From assembly GCF_024666525.1 (NCBI RefSeq), contig NZ_CP088294.1, forward strand, positions 2,852,001 to 2,916,000: a stretch of DNA of 64,000 nucleotides, in the 5' to 3' direction. Made by a program: the position numbers and the translations under genes. Shown here in pieces: positions 37,846 to 46,685 of the stretch (its first letter is position 1; every line of letters starts with the position of its first letter). Source of the DNA: Pseudomonas sp. J452 (GTDB lineage Bacteria; Pseudomonadota; Gammaproteobacteria; Pseudomonadales; Pseudomonadaceae). The notes under the pieces are model-generated. The model did no database searches and was not told the DNA's origin. It saw only the letters and a program-made list of their open reading frames with translations.

Positions 37846-38460
37846 TTACTCAGCCGGCTTGCCGTTGGCCCACTGCTGCAGTGCCTTGGCCCGCGCCTGG
37901 CTTTCTGCCAGTGGCTTGTTCAGGTCGGATTCATAGTCTTCCAGCCAGCTGCGCGAGCCGGCGATCATCCCGGCCAGGTCGCGCATGCCGCTTTTCAGGG
38001 CGGTGATGGTCTTCTGGTAACTCTGCTCCTGGCCGATCAGGGTTCTGGCCACCATCAGCTTGGTCTCACTGGCAGACTTGTCGGGCTCCGTGCTGGCGGT
38101 CACAGCCGCATCCTTAGCCGGCGCTGGCGTGGCAGCGGGTGCCGGTAGCCCGTCCTTGAGCAGGTTGAACAGTGCTTGCTGGTTCTGCACCTGCTGCTTG
38201 AGCGGTTCGACCTGCTGTTCCAGGCTGGCCAGCCGCTCTTCCAGCGCCTTGACGCTGGCCAGAGTCGGGCCTTTTTCCGCTTCGTCTTCTTCACCGCCGC
38301 CGAGCAGGCCGACCAGCAGGATGGCCAGCAGCGCCAGTAGCAGTCCGCCGCCCAGGCCGTAAATCAGCAGGCGGTTGAGTTTGCCGGTTTTCTCCAGCAG
38401 CTCGATACGCTGCTGGTCGCTGAGCATTTCGTTGGTGCTGGTATCGCTGTCAGTGCTCAT
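37846..38460 (-). CDS. Hypothetical single-pass membrane protein with coiled coil
   Basis: A 204-residue protein. An N-terminal cytosolic segment (residues 1-30) leads to one transmembrane helix (LLIYGLGGGLLLALLAILLV, about 31-54), followed by an acidic GGGEEDEAEKG stretch, a coiled coil (VKALEERLASLEQQVEPL, about 70-100), an Ala/Pro-rich linker and a helical tail with KPLAESQARAKALQQW. I do not recognise the family. Topology suggests a periplasmic coiled coil. It is convergent with the ABC exporter. Confidence 0.75.
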   Translation of the reverse strand: MSTDSDTSTNEMLSDQQRIELLEKTGKLNRLLIYGLGGGLLLALLAILLVGLLGGGEEDEAEKGPTLASVKALEERLASLEQQVEPLKQQVQNQQALFNLLKDGLPAPAATPAPAKDAAVTASTEPDKSASETKLMVARTLIGQEQSYQKTITALKSGMRDLAGMIAGSRSWLEDYESDLNKPLAESQARAKALQQWANGKPAE

Positions 38461-38581
38461 GGCGCTTCACTCTATTGTGGTTCTTGTCGTGGTGTCGGCT
38501 GGATAAGTATCAGTGTGTCACTATTTCGACGTCGGCTTTACCAGGTATCGGCACAGTTGCCGCGCTGATCAGTGCGCACGC

Positions 38582-39991
38582 TCAAAATGAGGCCAGAATC
38601 CGCCCGAGGAGTTCCATCGCCTGCTCGCTCTGCGCATCCCAGGGATGGCCATGGTTGAGCCGTGCGCAGTTGCGAAAACGTCGGGTAGCAGAAAAGATCG
38701 GCCCCGGCGCCAGGCTGATGCCCTGGGCCAGGGCCAGCTGGAACAGCTGCAGCGAATCGACCGGTTCGGGGAACTCGAACCAGAGGAAGTAGCCGCCGCT
38801 GGGCCGCGTCACCCGCGTGCCGGCCGGGAAGTGCCGGGCGGCGGAGGCGAGCATCGCGCCCTGCTGGGTTTCCAGGGCATGGCGCAGCTTTCGCAGGTGG
38901 CGGTCGTAACCGCCGTGCTGCAGGTAGTCGGCGATCGCCGCCTGGGCCGGCACCGAGGGCGAGATGGTGGTCATCAGCTTGAGCCGGCTGATTTGCTCAG
39001 CGTAACGGCCGCCGGCTACCCAGCCGACCCGGTAGCCCGGCGCCAGGCTCTTGGAGAATGAGCCGCAGTGCATCACTAAGCCGTCGCGGTCGAAGCTCTT
39101 CACCGGTTTGGGCGGCTGCGCTCCGTAGTACAGCTCGGCGTAGACATCGTCCTCGATCAGCGGCACCTGACGCTGGTGCAGCAGTTCATAGAGCGCCTGC
39201 TTCTTGCTGTCGCTCATGCTCGCGCCCAGCGGGTTCTGCAGGCTGCTCATAAACCAGCAAGCCTTGATCGGCAGATCGGCCAGGCGCTCGGCCAGCACCT
39301 CCAGGTCGATTCCTTCACGCGGGTTGACCGGGATTTCCACCGCCTTGAGCTTGAGCCGTTCCAGCACCTGCAGGGTGGCGTAGAAGGCCGGCGCCTCGAT
39401 GGCCACCAGGTCGCCGGGGCTGGTTACCGTCTGCAGGCACAGGTTCAGCGCTTCCAGGGCGCCGTTGGTGATGACCAGCTCGTCGAGTGGCAGGCGCACG
39501 CCGGCGACCATGTAGCGCAGGGCAATCTGCCGGCGCAGGTCGGGGTTGCCGCTGGTCATGTCGGCGATCACCGCATGCGCCGGCATGTCGCGCAGGGCGT
39601 GGGCCATGGAGCGCGCCAGGCGTTGCAGGGGGAACAGCTGCGGGCTGGGGAAGGCCGAGCCGAAGGGCACGGTGTGCGGGTCTTTCAGCGAGCCGAGCAC
39701 GGAGAACACCAGTTCGCTGACGTCGACCTCGGTGGTCTGCGCCGCCTGCGCGCTGGTCTCCGGCTCGGCCAGGGAATGCCGCGCCAATTCGCGGACGAAA
39801 TAGCCGGAGCGCGCCCGCGCCTGGATCAGCCCGCGGTCCTCCAGCAGGTAATAGGCTTGGAATACGGTGGACGGGCTGACCCCATAGGTGCGGCTGGCGT
39901 GGCGCACCGAAGGCACTTTCTCGCCGGGCGTGAGCATCCCCGAACGGATCAGTTCGGCTATCTGGTCGGCGAATTTCTCGTAGCGTTTCAT
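38582..39991 (-). CDS. MocR-type transcription regulator with aminotransferase domain
   Basis: A 469-residue fusion of an N-terminal GntR winged helix (about 1-75; FADQIAELIRSGMLTPGEKVPSVR) and a PLP-dependent class I aminotransferase-like domain (about 100-469). The PLP lysine is in GSFSKSLAPGYRVGW and the substrate region reads SLQNPLGASMSDSKK. The start MKRYEKFADQ is chosen to keep the usual HTH length. Targets unknown; ccoG lies upstream on the same strand with 64 bases between them, but no link is implied. Confidence 0.9.
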   Translation of the reverse strand: MKRYEKFADQIAELIRSGMLTPGEKVPSVRHASRTYGVSPSTVFQAYYLLEDRGLIQARARSGYFVRELARHSLAEPETSAQAAQTTEVDVSELVFSVLGSLKDPHTVPFGSAFPSPQLFPLQRLARSMAHALRDMPAHAVIADMTSGNPDLRRQIALRYMVAGVRLPLDELVITNGALEALNLCLQTVTSPGDLVAIEAPAFYATLQVLERLKLKAVEIPVNPREGIDLEVLAERLADLPIKACWFMSSLQNPLGASMSDSKKQALYELLHQRQVPLIEDDVYAELYYGAQPPKPVKSFDRDGLVMHCGSFSKSLAPGYRVGWVAGGRYAEQISRLKLMTTISPSVPAQAAIADYLQHGGYDRHLRKLRHALETQQGAMLASAARHFPAGTRVTRPSGGYFLWFEFPEPVDSLQLFQLALAQGISLAPGPIFSATRRFRNCARLNHGHPWDAQSEQAMELLGRILASF

Positions 39992-40055
39992 CGTATCCGT
40001 AGGGGCGGCCAGCAGATGGCCGCACTGTACGGGGAGTTTCGCGCCCACGCGACTG

Positions 40056-41471
40056 TCAGCGCCTGGCCGGGGCGATAAACATGCTCTGGGTCTGCGCGCT
40101 TTCACCGGTGTCGGCCAGGTTGCTGACCTCGAAATGGATCGGCATAGCGGTGGCGCTGGCCTGCTCGGCGAGCTGCACCAGGGTCACCGGCACGTCGAGA
40201 ATTTCCCCCGGGGCCAGCAGCAATTGCTGGGGCGCGTCCAGGCGCAGGCCGGGGTTGTCGACCAGGGTCAGGCGGTAGCGCTGCGCCTGCTGGGTCTTGT
40301 TGATCACCTTGAGGCGGTAGGTGTTCTCGATCTGCCCGGCGGCGTTTTCGCGGTACAGGCTGCGGTCCTTGGCGGCGTCGATGGACACCAGCGAGCGCGC
40401 TTCCAGGGCCCAGACGAAGGCGCCGATCATCAGCGTTAGGGCCACGCCGTAGCCAAGCAGACGCGGGCGCAGCCAGTGGGTCTTGCCGCCCTGTAGTTCG
40501 CGCTCGGAACGGTAGCCGACCAGGCCCTTGGCATAGCCCATCTTGTCCATGATCGAGTCGCAGGCGTCGATGCAGGCAGCGCAGCCAATACAGTCGATCT
40601 GCAGACCGTCGCGGATGTCGATGCCGGTCGGGCAGACCTGCACGCACAGCTGGCAGTCGATGCAGTCACCGAGGCCCTCGGCTCTGTAGTCGCTGTCTTT
40701 GCGCCGTGGGCCACGGCCTTCGCCGCGCTGGGCGTCGTAGGCCACCAGCAGGGTGTCCTGGTCGAACATGGCGCTCTGGAAGCGCGAGTAGGGGCACATG
40801 TGCACGCAGACCTTCTCGCGCAGCCAGCCGGCGTTGAGGTAGGTGGCGGCGCTGAAGAACAGCACCCAGAACAGCGTGGCACCCTCGATCTGCAGGCTGA
40901 ACAGCTCTGCGCTCAGTTCGCGGATCGGCGTGAAGTAGCCGATAAAGGTCAGCGCGGTGAGCAGGCTGACCGCCAGCCAGATGGCGTGCTTGGCGCTGCG
41001 CCGGGCCAGCTTGTTGAGCGACCATGGCGCCGCGTCCAGCTTGACCCGCTGGTGGCGTTCGCCCTCGGTGATCTGCTCCGCCCACATGAACACCCAGGTC
41101 CACACACTCTGCGGACAGGTGTAGCCGCACCAGATACGCCCGGCCACCACCGTGGCGGTGAACAGGCCGAAGGCGGCGATGATCAGTAGCGCCGAGAGCA
41201 GGATGAAGTCCTGCGGCCAGAAGGTCGCACCGAAGATGTAGTAGCGGTGCTCGGCCAGGTTCCACAGCACCGCCTGGCGCCCGTCCCAGTCGAGCCAGGC
41301 GGTACCGAAGAAGATCAGGAACAACAGACCGGCGCCATACAGGCGCAGGTTGCGGAAACGCCCGCTGAAACTGCGGGTATGAATCGGCCCGCCGGCCAGG
41401 GATGGCGTCAGCCGCACAGGCTGGGTGACGTCGATGGATTCCACGATCCGCGCGGGGATGCGTTCGCTCAT
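40056..41471 (-). CDS. ccoG: CcoG/RdxA/FixG-like cytochrome oxidase accessory protein
   Basis: A 471-residue inner-membrane protein with about five helices and two 4Fe-4S clusters (CIDCQLCVQVCP and CIGCAACIDACD). Further cysteines sit in GRIWCGYTCPQSVW and VCVHMCPYSRF, and a periplasmic Ig-like domain closes the protein (from about 345). CcoG reduces copper for delivery to cbb3 oxidase. The start follows GAGGCACCTGTC; a TTG 12 codons upstream is possible. Unusually, no cco or cop genes are nearby; the divergent neighbour is a multiheme cytochrome. Confidence 0.9.
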   Translation of the reverse strand: MSERIPARIVESIDVTQPVRLTPSLAGGPIHTRSFSGRFRNLRLYGAGLLFLIFFGTAWLDWDGRQAVLWNLAEHRYYIFGATFWPQDFILLSALLIIAAFGLFTATVVAGRIWCGYTCPQSVWTWVFMWAEQITEGERHQRVKLDAAPWSLNKLARRSAKHAIWLAVSLLTALTFIGYFTPIRELSAELFSLQIEGATLFWVLFFSAATYLNAGWLREKVCVHMCPYSRFQSAMFDQDTLLVAYDAQRGEGRGPRRKDSDYRAEGLGDCIDCQLCVQVCPTGIDIRDGLQIDCIGCAACIDACDSIMDKMGYAKGLVGYRSERELQGGKTHWLRPRLLGYGVALTLMIGAFVWALEARSLVSIDAAKDRSLYRENAAGQIENTYRLKVINKTQQAQRYRLTLVDNPGLRLDAPQQLLLAPGEILDVPVTLVQLAEQASATAMPIHFEVSNLADTGESAQTQSMFIAPARR

Positions 41472-41477
41472 GACAGG

Positions 41478-41506
41478 TGCCTCATCAAGCTTTCCAAGAT
41501 GAGGCA
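41478..41506 (-). promoter_or_regulatory. Hairpin in the ccoG leader that would cover its ribosome-binding site
   Basis: TGCCTCATC/GATGAGGCA, a 9-bp perfect stem with an 11-base loop, sits directly in front of the ccoG start. On the minus strand the GAGG that serves as Shine-Dalgarno sequence lies in the stem. This could limit translation unless melted; no function is established. Confidence 0.35.
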
Positions 41507-41680
41507 ATGGTCGGCGCGTCAGCGTTTACATAACAGATTCAGGTTGATCGATAAAAAGCGGATCAGATGCAGTGCTTGGACCACTGCGTGGCGGCATATT
41601 GGCAATTCATGCAGGTGAGTGATTCAGGATCACCCCAAGGTTGCCTTACAGTAGGCGCACTTTTTGGACCAGTCCGCCCA

Positions 41681-44014
41681 ATGTCGAAAGCACACAAGAA
41701 GAACCAAAGCCCTGCGGTTGAGCCTGCGTCCTCCAGTCGAGCATCTGGCTGGGGCTGGCCGCTGCTGGCCTGTTGTCTGCTGTTGTTGGCGCTCGGCATC
41801 TGGCTGGTTCAGGTGGCGAAGCCGCAGGCACCGGCTGCCCCACTGGGCACGACAGTCCAGAGGCCCATGCCCGTGAAGCATGACGGCAAACTGGTCGATG
41901 AGCGGCAGTGCCAAGGCTGCCACGCCGAACAGTTTGCTCAGTGGCAAGGCTCGCACCATCAACTCGCCATGCAGGAGGCTAGCGACACATCCGTCCTCGG
42001 TGACTTCAACAATGTCAGCTTCAAGAGTGACAGCGAGACCACGCGCTTCTTTCGAAAAGGCCGTGAGTTCTGGATTCATGCGCCTGGCGCCGATGGCCAG
42101 CCGCAGGATTTCCGCGTGGCTTATGCCTTCGGTATAGAGCCGCTACAGCAGTACCTCATCGATACCGGCAAAGGCCATCTGCAAGCACTCGGCGTGGCCT
42201 GGGATACCCAGAAAAAATCCTGGTTCCATCTCTATCCCGGGCAATGCGTGGATTTCCGGGATCCGCTGCACTGGAGCACGCCCCAGCAGAATGCCAATTT
42301 CATGTGCGTCGAGTGCCATACCACGGGCTACCAGCGCAATTACAACAGCGCGTCCAATACTTACAGCAGTGCCTGGCATGCCTTGGGCGTGGGTTGTCAA
42401 AGCTGTCATGGTCCGGCGTCGAATCATCTGGCATGGACGCGAGAGCCGCAGGGCTGGAGCAACGCCGGGTTCAGCCAGGCAGCTCATGAAAAAGACAATC
42501 TCAACGAAGTGGAAACCTGTGCCCGCTGCCATTCACGGCGTGCCAACCTGGGCGATGGATTCCGTTCCCACCTGCGCCTGATGGACGATTACTTGCCGAG
42601 CGTACTGGCCCCTGTGCTGTATGAGATAGACGGCAAGATCAAGGACGAAGTCTTCGAATACGGCTCCTTCACCCAGAGCAAGATGTTCGCCAAAGGCGTG
42701 CGTTGCAGTAGCTGCCACAACCCCCACAGCGCCAAGCTGCGCCAGGAGGGCAACGAGCTGTGCACCCAGTGCCACAATCCGTCCGGCCAGGCCGCGCAGG
42801 TGGGGATTGCAGGCCAGGGGCTGCTGGCGAAAAACTATGATTCCCCCGAGCATCACCGCCACCCGGCCGGTAGCCCGGCCGCGCAATGCACGAGCTGTCA
42901 CATGCCCGGCAAGCTTTACATGGTCAATGACTACCGGCATGACCACAGTTTCAGCCTGCCCAATCCCGAGCGTGCGCTGAAGCTCGGAACCCCGGATGCC
43001 TGTATCGCTTGTCATACGGCAATGCCCAGCGCCAAGCTCGCCGAGCAATTCCAGCAGTGGTTTGCTCAGCTGCCGACCAAAGAGCCGCGCTACGACGAGG
43101 CCCTGCTGCGTATCCGCCAAGGCAGCCACGGGGCGGCCGCTGCGCTGCTGGAACAGCTGGCACGCCAGGAGTTGCCCGCCATTCGCCGTGCAACCCTGCT
43201 CGCCGAGGTGGCCAATTACCCCGGTCAGCCGCTCTTCCAGGCGGCAATCAATGATCTTCGCCATACCGCTCCCCAGGTCAGGGAGGCCGCGGTATCGGCG
43301 GTTGCAGCACTGCAGCCGCAACGGGTCGACATCCTCGGGCCGCTTCTCGATGACCCTGTGCGGGCGGTCAGAATCAATGCCGGCTTCCAGCTTCTGGGCC
43401 TGTCGCCGCCGCAGCTGGGTCCCTATGCGGAGGCCTGGCGCAAGGCGATTGGCGAGTATGAGCAGGTTCAGGCCAGCCTGGCCGAGCGCGCAGAGAGCCA
43501 TCTCAACCTGGCCATGCTCTATCAGGCCGATGGCCGCTCAGGCTTGGTCGAGCCTGCCCTGCGTACGGCTCTGAAACGCGATCCAGACTTTCTGCCAGCC
43601 CGGATAGCACTCGCCCAGTGGCTGGAAAACAACGCCCAGGTGGAGCAGGGCCGCCAACTGCTGCAAGAGTCTCTGCACCAGCACGCCGATTCGGCGCTGT
43701 TACAACATGCCTGGGGGCTGGCGCTGGTGCGCACCGGTGAGCATGCCCAGGCACTGCACGCGCTGGCCCAGGCGGCACAGCTTGAGCCGGACAATCCCGA
43801 GTATGGCTACGTCTATGCCATTGCCCTGCATGACACCGGCAAGGGGGATCTGGCGCGTGAGCAGCTGCAGGCGCTACTGGCGCGCCAACCGAGCAATCGC
43901 GCCGCGCGATTTGCGCTCATGAACTACTTGAAAGAGGTTGGTCAGGACGCGCAAGCGCGGCAACTGGCCGCAGAGCTGGCCTTGATCAACCCGGCAGACC
44001 CTGCATTGCGTTAG
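41681..44014 (+). CDS. Octaheme c-type cytochrome with C-terminal HEAT/TPR repeats
   Basis: A 777-residue protein. An uncleaved signal anchor is likely (about 25-46), putting the rest in the periplasm. Eight CxxCH heme-binding motifs follow: CQGCH (77-81), CVECH, CQSCH, CARCH, CSSCH, CTQCH, CTSCH and CIACH, spread to about residue 450. The next part has HEAT-like repeats (RRATLLAEVANYP, VREAAVSAVAALQP, VRINAGFQLLGL), and the end has about four TPRs (SHLNLAMLYQADGRSGLVEPALRTAL and similar). The heme layout recalls the cytochrome c554/octaheme reductase group, but none of its catalytic residues can be assigned here. Divergent from ccoG; the sulfite reductase lies downstream. I infer a periplasmic electron-transfer role. 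Confidence 0.85.
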   Translation: MSKAHKKNQSPAVEPASSSRASGWGWPLLACCLLLLALGIWLVQVAKPQAPAAPLGTTVQRPMPVKHDGKLVDERQCQGCHAEQFAQWQGSHHQLAMQEASDTSVLGDFNNVSFKSDSETTRFFRKGREFWIHAPGADGQPQDFRVAYAFGIEPLQQYLIDTGKGHLQALGVAWDTQKKSWFHLYPGQCVDFRDPLHWSTPQQNANFMCVECHTTGYQRNYNSASNTYSSAWHALGVGCQSCHGPASNHLAWTREPQGWSNAGFSQAAHEKDNLNEVETCARCHSRRANLGDGFRSHLRLMDDYLPSVLAPVLYEIDGKIKDEVFEYGSFTQSKMFAKGVRCSSCHNPHSAKLRQEGNELCTQCHNPSGQAAQVGIAGQGLLAKNYDSPEHHRHPAGSPAAQCTSCHMPGKLYMVNDYRHDHSFSLPNPERALKLGTPDACIACHTAMPSAKLAEQFQQWFAQLPTKEPRYDEALLRIRQGSHGAAAALLEQLARQELPAIRRATLLAEVANYPGQPLFQAAINDLRHTAPQVREAAVSAVAALQPQRVDILGPLLDDPVRAVRINAGFQLLGLSPPQLGPYAEAWRKAIGEYEQVQASLAERAESHLNLAMLYQADGRSGLVEPALRTALKRDPDFLPARIALAQWLENNAQVEQGRQLLQESLHQHADSALLQHAWGLALVRTGEHAQALHALAQAAQLEPDNPEYGYVYAIALHDTGKGDLAREQLQALLARQPSNRAARFALMNYLKEVGQDAQARQLAAELALINPADPALR

Positions 44015-44216
44015 CGGCATATAAGAGCAGCGGAAATCGCAGTGAGCGACCAGTCGCTGCTCTGCATCACCGGGTGAGCGTCTGTGGTGTGTGGCAGATA
44101 TTGGCGTATCTGCTCCGTATTTTCTTCCCCAATCTGAGTCTGTTCTGCTCGCACTCCGCAACGCCATAGTCACCCCGACTTGAACCCGCCGTGCGGGTAG
44201 TGGATGAGGGGGCGGG

Positions 44217-45884
44217 ATGTACCAGTACGACGATTACGACCACGCGCTGGTGCGCGAGCGGATGGCGCAGTTTCGCGACCAGGTGCAGCGCCGTCTGAGT
44301 GGCGAGCTGAGCGAGGAGGAGTTCCTGCCGCTGCGCCTGCAGAACGGTCTGTACCTGCAGAAGCACGCCTACATGCTGCGGGTGGCGATTCCCTACGGCA
44401 CCCTGTCGTCGACCCAGTTGCGCGCCCTGGCGCGGATCGCCCGCGAGCATGATCGCGGCTACGGCCACCTGACCACGCGGCAGAATATCCAGTTCAACTG
44501 GATCGAGCTTGAGCAGGTGCCGGATATCCTCGAGCAGCTGGCGGCGGTAGAGATGCACGCCATCCAGACCTCCGGCAACTGCGTGCGCAATGTCACCACC
44601 GAGGCCTTTGCCGGGGTGGCGGCTGACGAGCTTCTCGACCCGCGGCCGCTGGCGGAAATCCTCCGCCAGTGGTCGACGGTCAACCCGGAATTCCTGTTCC
44701 TGCCGCGCAAGTTCAAGATCGCCCTGTGCGCCGCTGCTGAAGACCGCGCCGCGGTGCAGGTCCACGATATCGGCTTGCAGCTCTACCGCGACGCCGGCGG
44801 CGAGCTGCTGTTGCGGGTGCTGGTCGGCGGTGGCCTGGGGCGTACGCCGATCATCGGTGTGCCGATCCGCGACGACCTGGCGTGGCGCCACACCCTGAGC
44901 TACGTCGAGGCCATCCTGCGCGTGTACAACCGCCACGGCCGGCGCGACAACAAGTACAAGGCGCGGATCAAGATCCTGGTCAAAGCCTTGGGTATCGAAG
45001 CCTTTGCCCGCGAAGTGGAGGAGGAGTGGGCGACGATCAAGGATGGCCCGGCCGAGCTGACCGAAGCGGAATACCAGCGGGTGGCCATGCACTTCCAGCC
45101 ACCTGCCTATGCCGCGCTGGCCGATGGTGGCGTGCGATCGGGTGAGCAGCTGCATGACCCGCAGTTCGCCCGCTGGCTGGCGCGCAACGTGCACCCGCAC
45201 AAGGTGCCGGGTTATGCCAGCGTGGTGCTGTCGAGCAAGCCGGGTGCGGCGTTGCCGCCGGGCGATATCACCGCCGCGCAGATGGAGGCGGTGGCCGACT
45301 GGGCCGAGGCCTTCGGCTTCGGCGAAGTCCGTGTCGCCCACGAGCAGAACCTGGTGCTGCCGGATATACGCCAGAGCGATCTGTATCACCTTTGGCAGCT
45401 GGCCACGGTGGCCGGCCTGGCCACGCCGAATATCGGCCTGCTCAGCGACATCATCGCCTGTCCGGGCGGCGACTACTGCGCGCTGGCCAACGCCAAGTCG
45501 ATCCCCATCGCCCAGGCTATTCAGCAGCGTTTCGCGGACCTCGACTACCTGCACGATATCGGTGAGCTGAGCCTGAATATCTCCGGCTGCATGAACGCCT
45601 GCGGCCACCACCATATCGGCAACATCGGCATTCTCGGCGTGGATAAGAACGGCAGCGAGTGGTACCAGATCACCCTCGGCGGGGCCCAGGGCCACGGCGC
45701 CGCGCTGGGCAAGGTGATCGGCCCGGCGTTCGGCGCCGACGAGGTGCCGCAAGTGATCGAGAGCCTGATCCAGGTCTACCTGCAGCAGCGTGCGCTGGGC
45801 GAGCCCTTTGTCGACTGCGTGGCGCGTATCGGCCTGGAACCGTTCAAGCAGCGGGTCTATCGCCAGCAGGAGCAGCCGGCATGA
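44217..45884 (+). CDS. cysI: Sulfite reductase hemoprotein (CysI-type)
   Basis: A 555-residue siroheme and 4Fe-4S enzyme of the nitrite/sulfite reductase family that reduces sulfite to sulfide. The cluster and siroheme cysteines are in IACPGGDYCALANAKS and SGCMNACGHHHIGNIGILG. The N-terminal HLTTRQNIQFNWI and NVTTEAF-type siroheme-binding blocks are present. Size and the following DUF934 gene match the Pseudomonas assimilatory enzyme. Start ATG follows a GGGGGCGGG-rich leader, a poor RBS. Confidence 0.92.
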   Translation: MYQYDDYDHALVRERMAQFRDQVQRRLSGELSEEEFLPLRLQNGLYLQKHAYMLRVAIPYGTLSSTQLRALARIAREHDRGYGHLTTRQNIQFNWIELEQVPDILEQLAAVEMHAIQTSGNCVRNVTTEAFAGVAADELLDPRPLAEILRQWSTVNPEFLFLPRKFKIALCAAAEDRAAVQVHDIGLQLYRDAGGELLLRVLVGGGLGRTPIIGVPIRDDLAWRHTLSYVEAILRVYNRHGRRDNKYKARIKILVKALGIEAFAREVEEEWATIKDGPAELTEAEYQRVAMHFQPPAYAALADGGVRSGEQLHDPQFARWLARNVHPHKVPGYASVVLSSKPGAALPPGDITAAQMEAVADWAEAFGFGEVRVAHEQNLVLPDIRQSDLYHLWQLATVAGLATPNIGLLSDIIACPGGDYCALANAKSIPIAQAIQQRFADLDYLHDIGELSLNISGCMNACGHHHIGNIGILGVDKNGSEWYQITLGGAQGHGAALGKVIGPAFGADEVPQVIESLIQVYLQQRALGEPFVDCVARIGLEPFKQRVYRQQEQPA

Positions 45885-46390
45885 ACAACCTGATCAGGCT
45901 GGCGGATGGCGCGGCGCGGCTGATTGATGACGATCCCTGGCAGCTGCTGCGCGAGGGCGAACACGCGCCCGAGCAGGCGCACCTGATCCTGCCGCTGGCA
46001 CAGTGGCGCGAGCGCCAGGACGATGCGGTACTGACTGGTCGCACGCTTAGCCGTGATGGTCTGTGGCTGGCGCCGGACGACGAGGTGGAAAGCCTGGCTA
46101 TCTGCCTGCCGGCGCTACCGCTGATTGCCGTGGATTTCCCCAGTTTCCGCGACGGCCGCGGCTACAGCCAGGCCTACCTGCTGCGTACCCGCCTGGGCTG
46201 GCGCGGCGAGTTGCGCGCGGTGGGCGATGTGCTGCGCGACCAGCTCAGCCATATGCGCCAGTGCGGCTTCGACAGCTTTGCCGTGCGTGCCGACAAGTCG
46301 GCGTCGGATGCGCTCCAGGGCCTGGCCGGTATGAGCGTGCAGTACGGCCGCTCGGTTATCGAGCCGCGGCCGCTGTTTCGCCGGCGCTGA
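45881..46390 (+). CDS. DUF934 family protein
   Basis: A 169-residue protein whose ATGA start overlaps cysI. Family features include IAVDFPSFRDGRGYSQAYLLR and LRAVGDVLRDQLSHMRQCGFDSF, ending RPLFRRR. The family is found almost always next to cysI and is annotated as an uncharacterised accessory to sulfite reduction, possibly for electron delivery. No cofactor motif is obvious. Confidence 0.92.
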   Translation: MNNLIRLADGAARLIDDDPWQLLREGEHAPEQAHLILPLAQWRERQDDAVLTGRTLSRDGLWLAPDDEVESLAICLPALPLIAVDFPSFRDGRGYSQAYLLRTRLGWRGELRAVGDVLRDQLSHMRQCGFDSFAVRADKSASDALQGLAGMSVQYGRSVIEPRPLFRRR

Positions 46391-46407
46391 GTGGCAGTCG
46401 ATTTGAC

Positions 46408-46480
46408 GTAGGAGCGAGCTCTGCTCGCGAACCTCTGCCGGCCTACTGCAAAGTGCTTCACGAGCAGAGCTCGCTCCTAC
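46408..46480. repeat. REP-type inverted pair, GTAGGAGCGAGC family
   Basis: GTAGGAGCGAGCTCTGCTCG at the left and its inverted copy CGAGCAGAGCTCGCTCCTAC at the right, 24 bp each, separated by a short spacer. It lies between DUF934 and the GGDEF/EAL gene. The rest of the 295-base gap (46391-46685) shows no gene. Confidence 0.9.
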
Positions 46481-46685
46481 AGGTAGCGCGCTTCGCGCTT
46501 ATGCAGCGGAGTTGACCTGTCGCTCAGCAAAAAAGCCATCTATACCTCATCCATATGCCAATGCCTCTTGGGCAGGGCTATGGCTGCCTTGTTGTTCTCG
46601 CCCTGAGCTTCGGCGCAAGGGAATGATGCATCTACCGGCGCCGTGGCCCATGCCCACGCGCGGTACGCTCAGGAGAAAGGGATTG

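Noticed and set aside
41542..41556. Possible Anr/FNR box between ccoG and the octaheme gene (TTGATCGATAAAAA)
   Set aside because: Only the left half matches TTGAT-N4-ATCAA; the right half differs in two of five positions. Too weak to annotate.
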